Source of the DNA: Plectrocnemia conspersa
Lineage: Eukaryota; Arthropoda; Insecta; Trichoptera; Polycentropodidae
Direction: 5' to 3'
Assembly (NCBI GenBank): GCA_009617715.1
Contig: VTFK01000584.1
Location: forward strand, 1 to 64,000
DNA: 64,000 nt
The position numbers and the translations under genes are program-made. Positions 24,248-36,000 of the stretch are shown here, piece after piece. The notes below the pieces were generated by a model, which was given only the letters and a program-made list of their open reading frames with translations, did not search any database and was not told the origin of the DNA. Position 1 is the stretch's first letter; every line of letters starts with the position of its first letter.

Positions 24248-27200
24248 CGCAGGAGGTTTTAACGCCTCCCTAAAGTTTATATTTTATGTTGAAACCGTGC
24301 TAAGTATATATAATACTTAGGAACGCTTTGTAACTGTTAGAAGAAATTCAAGTTTTTTAAAACAATTGTTATAACTTTAACAGCATATAACGTAATGTGA
24401 TACTGGTTACATAGGTAAATTATTATTTGTGAATCATTTTTATGAAAATATTTTTTAGAGCTTCTCAGGATAGGTTATGTTAAAGTTTTTGAAGGCGCTC
24501 TGATGACGCTAGTCCTAAAGGGCACAGCTACTTCCCACAATGCTCCCCATAGTACTGTAAAGTAATTTAGTCAAGTGACTGACTGAAGTAAAATGAGAGT
24601 GCCTGCGGCGTTGTTCCGACGTTTATACCATGGAATTAATGAAAGGAAAATAAAAATGTCTATCTACACTCTTTCATATTTTAAAGAACTAGTTTTAATG
24701 TATTATGCGTTATTGGTAAACATCCGCTTATTATTTTATAAATAAAAAAATATTATGTCACTTGAGTTGGGAAGAATCTTGCGTCGGATGCCTTTGTTAA
24801 AAGCCATTTTTATCACAACTATCTCCATTATTCGCGTACATTCTTATATGTACCCATATCGAAATTTAAGCGGTTTATTTGTTGTGCTTCATTATGTTTT
24901 GTATGGCTTTCATTATCATTTGGCAGTTCATGTTTATCTATAAGTATTATTCGGTAATTAAAATTGTAGCATTGGCAAATATCATGTTTTTCATAATAGT
25001 TCTCTTTTAAAGAATTATTTTTTTAATTACAAAGATACATTATTCGAGAATACTACATTTAATAAGTTGTGAAAAAAATAGTTGCAGATTTATTTGTGTA
25101 ACGGAATTTCTCATTTTGTATTACACGGTAGTTCGTAGCGTCTTCAAATCTGGGTCATTCGACTAGAATCTCAGCAAATAATACTTGTTGTTAGAGATAG
25201 TTGAGACAAAATTCCACTAGTATATTTACAAGAGAAGCGTCTTTTAGATTTTAGTTATTTATTAAACAATAAAATATTTGCCTTAAATTTAGACTATCAC
25301 ACTAAAATGTATTGTGAAGTAAACAAACTAATATGTAGCAAATTATTAAACCCTTAGAAAAAAAGTGTTATCGATGTGTGTATGTACTTTAGCAATTAAT
25401 ATTCAGGATAAGTACAAAAACTATATGTAAGTGTAGAATTTTTTTTTTATTAATATAGTAGCATTACTAGTATCACAAGTGATATTCATAAATTAAAAAA
25501 TCAACATTTCTAAAGTATTTAATTTAGGGTGAGACTTATAATAATTATCAAGTACCCCTCATAAATTCTAACAAAGTGTAATGTGTTTATTGAACTTAAA
25601 ACCAATTTATTAATTACAGTCACGCGATTTTGCTTTGTTTTCGGCACCCAACGCGCGCAAAACTTAAAACAAATTAAGCTTTAGTAAGATAAAGAAGTTT
25701 TTAAGAAAATATTTGATAATACATTTTATATAAACATATCATTTTTTTAACGCCTGAAGAAACAACTTTTTTACATTATTATTTTAAATAAGTTTATCTA
25801 CATTCATACTTATAACGGCAATGTTATAAAAATAAACAAGTAGACATTTAATTTGAGCGACAATTTTTCTGTACGCGCAGAAAAAAAACAAAAATTGCAC
25901 TTAGCAGGATTAAGAACAAATCCTGCCACGGTTATGGTAATCACATACTGTAAACTTTTTACGCCTCTGTGACTAGTGAACGCTACATTTACATTTCAAA
26001 TATCACTGGTTTAATTAAAAACATAATTTAATCACTGAGTTTGGTTGTAAAAGCTTTAAACTGTTTTTATTATAAATATATGCCATTGAATAAATTATAA
26101 AGAAAGTATTTTCAAATACCATACGTACAATATATAAATAACTAAAGTATAGCAAGTTATTTGGTTATTTTAATAATATTCATAGATTTTAGAATTTAAA
26201 TTAAATTCAATTACATTTTGAAACTGCAAATTTGCGAAACGTAAAATGCACCATCTGCTAATGACTAGCGATGTTTACAAAGTAGTAACGATCAGATAAC
26301 AAACATAGTGTTGAACTTCGCAGAAGTTAATTTTGAACTTAATTTTGAATGCATTAATTATTCAAGATAGAAACATACCAAAGTTTTGGATCTTACTACT
26401 ATTGGATTAAAGCAGACTTACAGATTATGTAATTTATACCATAGATAAATATGTTTAACATAAAAATATAATTTATGAATATTATTTAAGACATTTATAC
26501 AATTTTAATTGACTTACAATAATTTGCAACATTATAATTACCCACACTCAGCACTGTTTAAATATTTATAGTACTATAATTCACTTTGGGCAAATTTGAT
26601 CCTGCAGGGTTCCCTATACATTCCTGAGTAGCCGAGGGCGTCATATTTTACAATAAAATCGGTTTTCTCTCTCGGATAGATTAAAAGTTAGTTTTTGACA
26701 CGTCACATAACTAATGTACTTGTTTTTAGTCCCATTTCGGTCGCTGTTTTGAGATCAAGCGGATAATAAATTTTAAGATAATTTATTTTACGACACAAAC
26801 TCTAATTGATTGTACGTATGATTTTTTCAAATACAAATATAATCACTATAGTTTGAAAAATAATAATTACGTATAACTGAATGTAAATATTAGATTACCA
26901 TATTATAATAATTTAAGTATTTGTTTTTCAAATAAATTTAAGATAAATGTCAATATTTGATCTTTTGCCAAAAATGTAACACATTTTTTAATTATTTTTA
27001 CTGTTGTATTACACTAACACTGGGATGCTTTTAGTATCTAAAGCTTATATTATTCATCCTAATCAGAAAAATGATAATGCAAATATATGCATAATCAAAA
27101 ACACATTTTAATATTTTATTAGCTCTTTTTAAGCAGTAAAGATTTAAACCGTAATTTTGCTTTTAAGCTTCTGTGTTACCCACAATCCAATCGCGTTTTT

Positions 27201-28732
27201 ATATTTCAATTAAAAAATAATTTAGCAAAAGACATATTTTGCTATATGTATAAAATTAATTGTTAAATGTTTATATTATTTATGCTTTTCTTACAATTGA
27301 TTTGCGTTTCTTAAACGATAAAAGCGTCACGTATAGCAATTCGAAGGGTTTGTGCCATACAACACATAGCAATTAAGCTATACATATATAATATGTGTGT
27401 AGAGTTCTATATATTCGTAACAATTTTAGGGTTCAGAGAGAAATTTTTGCCTTAATTTCGAATATATTCATCAGTTTGATTAACTTGTTAGCGATGCTTG
27501 GTTTGCGTCTAACTAGTCGGAGATTATCTTTTATAAGACAAGGCTTTGTATTAGTAGAAATTATAACTGTATGTACTTGTCTAATTCAATATAAAAAGTA
27601 ACAGCTGTCTAACATAAATCGAAACGTATTTAATACTCTCTTAGATACATATTAAAACTATTATTTGACAAGTACTTCGTCCAGTCTGTATTTTCCCAAC
27701 GTTTATTGACTTGAAAACAAAATGTTATTATGGTAAATATCGTATTATTATTTATGCTTGACATTTATTACTTTAGACATAAAACTAGCACATGTTATTT
27801 TTAATAGCAAAGGCGTATAAAATTTATTTGTACACCCCCTGCTGTGTACACTACAACAAAAAATAAATACACACTATCGCCGAAAGTCTTACGTTTGTTC
27901 TCCGGCGTATTTTGACACTGCGTCGGAAATGCCGCGATTGTTTGTTGTATCATCACGCCAGTTTCAGTAGAATTTTCCGTAGATAAACATGTACATAACT
28001 CGTTCTGAATCGACCAATAAGGGGTGTGTTGCCCGGGAGGCATATAAATCCACGTCCCTTTTATTTTATATCCCATCGAGAATTTTCCCATATTGAAAAA
28101 TGGAAAGGTCACGTACTTAACTATCTGTCGTAAACGTTCATCGAATCCTCTTATTCTTTTTTTCCCTTCTAGCTGCTCTTCTACTTATTCCCGAAGCGTC
28201 TGTGTGAATAGACACGGATGCCTGCTGAACGCGGATATATTGGTAGTTTTTCACGGGAAAATCACAAATGTGTTTAACTCTCTGATTTTTTTTATCTCAC
28301 CGGGAGGCCAAGTGGTGGCAAGCCTAATAAAACGTCGCTATGCGGCGTTTTACGTAACGAAAAATAAATTTGACATTATACTTTTGACCTCACCGTTAGG
28401 TACGAAATGGTTCTTTAATTTTATGTGATGTCACCCTCAGATTTTTACCGAATCGTGAAGAACATCTGTGGTTCAGTAACAAACGTTTAAATAATAATAA
28501 TATTAAAAACTATTTAATAATTAAAAAACTTTTTGTGGATTTTAAGGCCAAAAGGGTGTGACTTTGCAGTTTAATAGTCTAAAATCATACTATAAGTGCT
28601 TAAACTTTTTTCTTTGTGACTACAACACTCAGTAATGAAAGGGTCTGTATCTCAAAACTTTAATTTACTGCGACCAAAATGAGTGTTGTTCTTTCTGTAA
28701 ATATTATCCGTCATTGAGAGAATATTTCTTTG
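24248..28732. other. AT-rich non-coding stretch with an island at 27.83-28.44 kb
   Basis: The island is CpG-containing and open on both strands (103 codons minus, 111 codons plus) without recognisable domains. It includes a short hairpin-forming string (AAAACGTCG, five bases, CGGCGTTTT at about 28,329). A further small patch lies at 24,480-24,610. No gene is supported. Conserved regulatory DNA or an old insertion are both possible. Confidence 0.4.
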
Positions 28733-28933
28733 TTGCGAATGTCATGGATATAATAAATCACCGGATCCTCAAGATTACCGTTGCAATGCAATATAACCTT
28801 GGACAATGCCCATCAAGCGAACGTCACTTTCCAAAGGCGTATACCTATTTCGCCGTCTTAGTAAACGACTACAGCGATTGACTGGATGATCGCTGCATAA
28901 TTGTGATTGGTTAGTAGGCTTTGCAGCCTAAGA

Positions 28934-28940
28934 TATATAA
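28934..28940 (+). promoter_or_regulatory. TATA-like box of the presumed LTR promoter
   Basis: TATATAA within AGATATATAAGCCTGG lies upstream of the presumed R region. The spacing to the primer binding site (about 440 bases) is plausible for R-U5 of an insect LTR element. No initiator motif is clear. Confidence 0.35.
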
Positions 28941-29380
28941 GCCTGGACTTTGATGAGGAGATATAACTACGTATAATTCATTGTGTGCACCACTGCCGTT
29001 ACCGGTAATAAGACGTTATAAGTCCAACCCTTATGGGCGGGCACCCAGCTTTTACCGCACGGGTGAGCCCCGTAGTAATAAGTTTGTTATTGAAGATGCA
29101 TTAGTGTTTCTCCGAGCGCACAGGGAGACGTTGTCTGATCTACATTGCTTTGCACTGCATGCATTGCGTATCATTCCAGTAACAGTACCACTCCCCAGCT
29201 CTACGGGGGGTATGCTGCCTAAGGCCCTCGGACCCCAGGAAAGGCCGACGCTTTTGACCCTGCTTGCGTTACTTTGCTATGTTTTGTCCGTTCTACAGAG
29301 TGACTCGAGCTCTACCTCAGACGGCCAGCCCACAAAGTCACTACCCTTCAATGTTTTGGGTTTTAACCACGTGTGTGGAC

Positions 29381-29391
29381 TGGCGCCCAAC
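29381..29391 (+). other. primer-binding-site-like sequence (tRNA-Lys type)
   Basis: TGGCGCCCAAC is the exact complement of the last 11 bases of the fly tRNA-Lys acceptor end including CCA. Reverse transcription of gypsy-like elements and retroviruses starts at such sites just downstream of the 5' LTR. The following bases (TCCGATG) no longer match the tRNA. Confidence 0.5.
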
Positions 29392-29706
29392 TCCGATGAG
29401 GAGAAGGCAGTGACCAGCAGCACTCGAAGAAACAGGCAGATTCATCTCGCCTGGCAGACGCGCCCCCACTGACAGATGCGAATATACGACCTGAGAATCC
29501 AGAACACGATCATCACAGCAAGAGAAACTGCCTCCAGACACTCTCAATGCAGTCACTAACAAAGCCTTTGAGGACCTCCCATGGACATCATCCCAGCCAG
29601 CTTCTCTACCACCACTCGGAGAAAACATCTCGCCATTAATCGTCTGTCGCAACATTTGTAACTCTTTCGCAAACCCTAAAATATCTTTTAAATTTTGGGC
29701 CAATAA

Positions 29707-29778
29707 GACTATGTTGTTGTCTATTAATTTTCTATAAAAAAAGACTATGTTGTTTTCGGTTAATTTTCTGATAAAAAC
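29707..29778 (+). repeat. imperfect tandem repeat, period 36, two units
   Basis: GACTATGTTGTTGTCTATTA begins unit 1 at 29,707 and GACTATGTTGTTTTCGGTTA begins unit 2 at 29,743. Both continue TTTTCT(A/G)...ATAAAAA. The repeat lies just outside the GC-rich retrotransposon block. Confidence 0.75.
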
Positions 29779-32700
29779 GGCTTTTGCGTTACGGTCATAA
29801 TTCGATTTTACAAATTTAATTTTTTTTATAAGAACACTAACTGACATTTATTAAGGTCTATTGAAAACATGCCTTTTCAAATCCAAATCTATGATCGCTT
29901 CGTAAACTTGAATAACGTCGGTGTGACGAATAAACTTGTTTTGTTAGGCAAAAATACTACCATGTATTTTGCAAACGGTTTCGATAAAATAAATTTAAAA
30001 GAGTTTGCTGTTTTTTAGCAATGATTCTCTAATATTTCTTTGTTTTTTTGCATTCATCGTTTAATTCTCCAAAATTTCTTACCGTAATTTGTTCTCAACT
30101 ATTACAAACCATTTTCAGTTTCATTAAGATGATAATTTTGGTGTCTTCGCATTTTTTTGCATAATTTTTAAATAATCTAGTGTCAAAGTTATGAGTTTTT
30201 AAAAAATATTTGTGTTTATAATATGCATAATAGTATGTTACTAAAAAAATAATAATACTCAGCGAATAAGCTTTTTTATAAGAAAATCATGTAAATTTAA
30301 CTTGTTGATAAACTCGACCCAAATAATTTTTAATTTGTGTAAATATTGATGATTCTTAGGTAGACAACGAACATTATTTGGCAACCACTCTATGAATAAA
30401 ATAAAAATTAAAATTTGAGAATTATTATTACTAAGAAAATATGTTGCAATATTGTAAAATAGAGTAATAAAAAAATCTAAACATACAGTCGAAACTTAAC
30501 TTTACCTTTAAAAAATCTTGTTGTGGTTGTATTATTTTGTGATTTAAATGTCATGCATTGTCTTTTGGGCCAACTCTTTTAATGTTTAATCAACATAAAT
30601 GTTTAGTGTTAGCTATGAAAAAGATCATTGCCTTTTTGTTAGCAATTAAAAATTAAACATTAAATTTTGTGTTTACCATTTAAGAAGAAATACAAGTGCT
30701 AATAGGATCATTATCTACATCACAGCTATTTTCTTCACTAACAACGTGTACAAAATCCACCAGTGTTTGCATATAACCGAACTTTACATAATTTTCCCGC
30801 GCAATGAAAATTATTATGCTAGGAGAGACGGTCCAGTGTAGAATTATACCGGAAATTAAAATTTAAATTTGAAACTATAGCGAAACGTACTTACTATGTA
30901 TAATTTTGCTAGTACGTAATTGCGCCATAACCGGGGCTTTTCTTTCCCGCACACTATATATTATCAAAATGATATTTTGCATTTATATAACGTGAAAATG
31001 CACGTGTCACGTGGCATAGGTTTAGCTTGCGTGTTAAATCTCACAACGCTTTCACCATCAATGCCTTATCACGTAAATATACCGCGGTGGCAATGCGTCA
31101 AAATGCACGTGAACTAAATATTATATTAAATCATTTTTATTTAATAAATATTTACACGAATATGTCGAATTATTTTACTGCATATAAAATTACGCATTTA
31201 ATTTTACATAACATATTTTAGTATTTAATATAGACCGAAATTAGAACTTCTCATATTTTGATATAATTAAAATTTGCCTACAGCTCTATTATGTGAGATA
31301 TTCGTAGAGTAGAGATATTAAATTCAGAACATAATTAAATAGCAATCTGTAAGACTAAGAATATATTTCTTTATTCAAATGTCATCGATGTCTTGCTTAC
31401 CTTATTTTTTCATTTACTGTCAGTAAAAATCGGCCGCTTTCTATAAAACCACCTTATACATTTATGCAATAGCAAACATTTTTCTGATATGCAAAGAAAT
31501 ATAATAATACTTAAAACTAAAAATTATTATAAAATTTTAAAGGCTGTTACTGATACTATTACTATGACTCTGCACAACTTCTCCTTTCATCTATCAAACG
31601 TAAACTCACATAAAAGCCCAATTTCATGTGTAAAATCTCTTTCTATTTGCTCTCGGAATAAAGTTTAATATGTGTGGGTGTTTATATGTGTGTATATCCT
31701 TCCTTATTATCTTTCCACTTCATCGGGTCCAAATAAAACGTGATGTAACAAATGAATTGCAGATAAGTTATGGATATTCTGTCACGTCATATTCGCTCTC
31801 TAGTGGCGCGGCAAACTTAGATATAATATACTATAGTTTTATATACTTTTCAGCTCCCATTGTAGTCCCCTGGGTCCAGTGAAGATTTATGACAAGAAAA
31901 TACTCTCGAAAGGCCTACGATTCCTATAAACATTTGTCGCAATAAACTTTTCCTAATGGTCACTTGACCCGGAAAAGTTAACGACGTAACATGGCTTCGG
32001 TTAAGCAACGGGAAAATAATAACGTTCGGCTTATTAATATTGATATAAGAATAACCGCTTTATACGAAAAGTGATATTAGTAAGTCATGTAATTCATACA
32101 GATTAATCAATCAAATAAATATTTTTAATAATTTACCCTGTCCCTTAAAGACTGAAAAAAAACTCTATATAATCGATATACATATTTATAAACAATGTAT
32201 ATTTAATACATGTACATATGCATCTATCTAGTCACATACATATGTATGTATTCCCTTATAAGAAATAGTGGCAATATTTCATTATGACCAAATGCTGATA
32301 ACGTTGCTCTATGATTTATATATCTTGATTCCCCAATTTCATGAATTATGGATTCTAAATTTCTTTACGAAGTTGCTTGTTATTTCAATGATAAATAATT
32401 ATTATCTTATATTAGAGAACTTTATTAGCCTAATTTTTTTATATATATTACATATAGTCCATTTTCTAAATGTCAATTGAACGTACTTAGAAAAAAACAC
32501 TATAATAATACATAGTTATATCGGTAAATTGCCATTAAATGACTAGCGTGCTTGCCTGATTTTCAGCACAATATTTAATTATGCATTTTCTGACAAGTCC
32601 TATTTATAAAAGCAAATCTTAACTTTCAAGACTTCATTAGCCATTAAAAAATTATAAAAAAGGGGTTTTCACTCCAATAACTTTTTCTGCGTCATCACTT

Positions 32701-33943
32701 TATATTTTCTAGTAAAAAATAAAATATTTTATTGTGAAATACATTATAAAACTGTCTGGAATTCAATTCACGTTACATATGTAATCACGCTTCATTTGAT
32801 AAAGCGCTGAATCTGATATGCGTAACAAGCTTTTTCAAGTCAAGCAACGTAAAAATAGATTTTATTTTCCATTAGGAAAAGAGCGAAAAAATAAGAGATG
32901 AAATGAATCAATAAAAGAGAAAGCTGAGCTAAAAAATACAAATATCCGATGTCATAATTTTAAACACTGGAAATATAGAGGTTTATATTTTTATTTTCAA
33001 AAATATTGTTTTTTTATAGCATATATTTTTAATAAATCATTTTAATGTTCTGCTTATTAACATATGTTTTATAATTTTAAACAGATAAAACAATTAGCAT
33101 TTAATTTATTTATTTATTATAAATATAATAGAATATACATAATCAAAACCATCAAGTCGTTGTTGTCCCACTGCTACGGCGCCGACACGATTTTATTGCT
33201 TTTGACGTAAATTTTTGACTTCTGAGAAGTCATAATTGTTTTTGCGCTATCTTATTGAGCAAATTCTATTTTAATTCACTTTGATCAACACTCTTAAACC
33301 AATAGATTATAAATAATTAAATCTATCATATTAATTTTCTTTAATTTTGTATGCGCTTGATGGCATAGGAAAAGCTGCTTTAAATTAAATGTTAACGATA
33401 TTTAAATAAAAATTTTTTTAGTCACACTTATTTTTTTTTGGTAACTAAAATATTGTCATTTAAAGATATAATCAAAATTCGGGCCGTATATAAACTATTC
33501 GTAATATGCCAAAAAATCATTTAACCTCATAATATAAATAACAGCGCAAACCAATCCATATGCTTAATTGTATTTTAAAAAAGCAATTCATTAAACAACA
33601 AAATTTATAAAAGTATAACCTTAATCCAGAAAAATATTAAAAAAAATTAAGCTTAGATGAACCTGTTTCACACTTCTAGCCCATTAAAACAAAACTTTTA
33701 CAGTTAAAATATTTTAATATCAGTAAAAAAAATTAAATAAATGTTCCTCAACAGTCGCCAATTTTAAAATCGCATAAAAATGTATTAACATATACGTAAA
33801 AATTGAATATCTAAATAATAAATTATTTTAAGGGAAAAAATATAGCTAAATTTCGTCATTTTTGTAGATCAATTTAATTAACAATTGTTGCACTTATATT
33901 AATCAACAAAATAACTTTGTTCAGAAATAAGAAAAGATTGTTA
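29779..33943. other. AT-rich non-coding stretch with E-box cluster and small islands
   Basis: No gene recognised. Patches of balanced composition lie at 30.7-31.15 kb, 31.5-32.05 kb and 33.15-33.27 kb; the last contains the palindrome GACTTCTGAGAAGTC. ORFs at 30,920, 31,027 and 31,670 have no recognisable domain. Confidence 0.45.
31001..31111. promoter_or_regulatory. cluster of three CACGTG E-boxes
   Basis: Canonical CACGTG palindromes occur at 31,001-31,006, 31,008-31,013 and 31,106-31,111, with a TCACGT half-match near 31,069. Two sites one base apart would place bHLH dimers about 7 bp from each other. This is a possible enhancer for bHLH factors (for example Clock/Cycle, Myc or Mitf class). 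The function is inferred from motif density only. Confidence 0.35.
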
Positions 33944-34174
33944 ATGTCTATGCTAAGAAACTTAAAAATTAATATTCTAATTTATATTATTTTGTTACTT
34001 CAACTAGTACGACTCTCGGGCTGTCCCTTCAAGCTTTCGGACCCTAACTTTTCCGTATATAATTATAATATTGAATTCTATACAGCACAGAAGCAGAAGC
34101 AGCAGCAGCAGGTGTCTCGGCAGACATGCCAGAATGGAAAACTCTTTTATGGATTAGCATATGCAAAAGTTTAA
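33944..34174 (+). CDS. possible small secreted protein ORF, 76 codons, unrecognised
   Basis: From the ATG at 33,944 (a second in-frame ATG is at 33,950) the frame begins with a short basic N-terminus and a hydrophobic run (INILIYIILLLQLV) ending at about residue 26. That looks like a signal peptide. The remainder has three cysteines (GCPFKL, RQTCQNG) and a short QKQKQQQQ run encoded by a CAG repeat at about 34,090-34,112. An alternative is that the CAG repeat with following GTGTCTC is a splice donor. No family recognised. AT-rich DNA can mimic signal peptides, so treat as a candidate. Confidence 0.25.
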   Translation: MSMLRNLKINILIYIILLLQLVRLSGCPFKLSDPNFSVYNYNIEFYTAQKQKQQQQVSRQTCQNGKLFYGLAYAKV

Positions 34175-35640
34175 CGGTTCATTAGCGACATCTGTTAACT
34201 GCTAAAGTTGATCTCGAGCTTTTGTACGTCGACGGACTTGTGAAAGCTCTCTAACGTTCATTGGAACGCTTTAACAGTTTTGCGTTTTAATTAAAGCGAA
34301 TTTATTACACGTTAATATCGCGATCAATTTTGTTAAATGAGTCGCAATAAAAGCAATTCGCGGTATAATAATGTTCGACAACGCAGTAATCATTGAAGAT
34401 AAAGAATAGATTAAAAAGCTCATCTTGGCGAGATATTATAAAATATAAATTGCAAAAGAAAAACTAATTTAAATAACTTAAAATTTGATCATGAAATCCA
34501 ATTATCTAAATATTTTTCAAAATATTACATTGTACAATACTATATTTATATCTTAAATATTTGTGAACCACAAAATAAGTAATGGTAAAACCAATTTATA
34601 AAAATAAAACATTTTAATTCTATACGTATAGGTACATATATGAACAAAAAAGTATAATAAAATAATTTCGTAAGTTTCAAAAGCATAAGTACAAGTGTAT
34701 TACATAGCTAGCGACTTACTTGATGCGTTACATGCGAATAGCCGTGTTTATATTATAATTCTAAGTTAGTACTGTTATTGTTGTCGTTACTTCTTTTACA
34801 TACAATAACAACGTTACGCTTTACTTAAAACTTCAGTAGACCTCGTACACTTAATTAGCATACAAACACTATAGTTATTAATTTATTTTTTAACAGAGAT
34901 AGTTACACATTGGCGCCGTCGTTAACACGACTATCACACAAGTTATCTCGGCCATAAAAGTCGTTAAAAAGCGTTGGTTCTCAACATCATGAATAACACC
35001 ACAAAACGAGAATAACCCGAAACGCGCAAGTTATAATTTTTAAAGTCATACCCGGCGGCAGGCAGCACATGGCGGCCGTAAATGTAAATAATTAAACGGC
35101 AGATAAGTTACGTTTTTACGGTATGTTACGTTTGAGAACCGCCGTTTGTTCGTGCCGTATAAAATTATGTACGTTAGGTTTTCATACAACACACACTCAC
35201 GCGATATGCCCGCATACGTCACGACTTAATATTCGACTCTTATCTTAATTCTTCTAACGAAAGCTTCTTAAATGTGTCGCTGAACGATATGATCTCTAAT
35301 TATTTTTATTCTATTTATTATGAAATTTTATAATTATAAAATGCGACCACAAAAGGAACCACGCAATGGTGGAATAAATAAAAATGATTTATATATTGTA
35401 TAATATATATATACATGGTCATGGTTAATTAATCATTTAAAAAAATAAAATGCTATATTTAATCTTATAAAAAAGTTTCATGGTTAACTGTTAAAAGTTG
35501 GTGAAAATTTGGGTTAAAATAAAAACTTTAAAATGTAATTTACTTAATATTTAAAATAAAAAAAAAATTATGTCTTCCTAATTCTTAGTCGAAAGCTAAG
35601 CCGTGAAACTATTGCTTTATTACTAAATTAATTATTCTTG
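34175..35640. other. non-coding stretch with a CpG-rich island at 34.7-35.26 kb
   Basis: The island contains many CGs, ATGGCGGCCG (GCCAT is the Pho-type core), CGTCAC and repeated GTCGTTA motifs, and no long ORF. It looks like regulatory DNA such as a developmental enhancer or Polycomb element; this is inference. Confidence 0.35.
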
Positions 35641-36000
35641 TAAAAAACATGGTTTTTTCGACCAGCTGATGCATACTTTAAGTAGGATTTGCTTCCATTT
35701 CTGCAGATAAGACATCATTGTCTATATTTGCTCAAGATTATTCAGGATATCGTAATTTACTGTTCGATTTTTTTTTCAATATCTTTACTTTCTCTGGATA
35801 TCTAATAAGTCACCAACCACTTTACAAATATTTTAAGTTGCCGTAGTTAGCAATTTTTTATTACTGAAATTCATTTACCATGCAACCGTGTAGAAGTTGT
35901 TCATTTGCTAAAAATTCTGCCATCGTAAATTTTGAGGACATTTTTTTATATATATCAGAATATGTAGTCCAGATGTTCTCCAAATAAAACCACCATATTT
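35641..36000 (-). pseudogene. mariner transposon fragment, N-terminal half
   Basis: Reading the minus strand, the segment matches the 5' part of the mariner copy at 43,985-44,290. Shared strings include TCTGGAC/TCTAGAC followed by ACATATT, CTCAAAATTTACGATGG, and AAATCGAA followed by AAATTACGATA. Near its 3' end it reads NDVLSAEMEANPT, a stop, SMHQLVEKT (35,649-35,719), which fits the second helix-turn-helix of mariner transposases (E-x-N/D-P-x-x-S-x-x-x-L-A). The catalytic half is missing and several frames are needed, so it is dead. Confidence 0.6.

Larger units (their letters stand above)
28733..29660 (+). mobile_element. LTR-retrotransposon-like 5' end (LTR, primer binding site, leader)
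   Basis: A block of about 50% GC stands out sharply from both flanks. In order it has a TATA-like box (28,934-28,940), about 440 bases of possible R-U5, an 11-base match to the insect tRNA-Lys 3' end at 29,381-29,391, and about 270 bases of leader or gag-start-like sequence. The last part is open and protein-like on the plus strand (for example VTNKAFEDLPWTSS). A second, inverted scrap of the leader is at 5,436-5,650. The left edge near 28,733 (TGTTGCGAATG) is a guess. The body, gag/pol genes and the 3' repeat are absent. A 163-codon plus ORF (28,981-29,472) crosses the primer site and is probably not a real gene. Confidence 0.5.

Noticed and set aside
28981..29472. 163-codon plus-strand ORF in the GC-rich block
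   Set aside because: It crosses the primer-binding-site-like sequence and has no domain; long frames are expected by chance at this GC content.
29341..29847. 168-codon minus-strand ORF
   Set aside because: It is antisense to the retrotransposon-like leader, and its N-terminal third lies in AT-rich DNA outside the block. It is best seen as a shadow.
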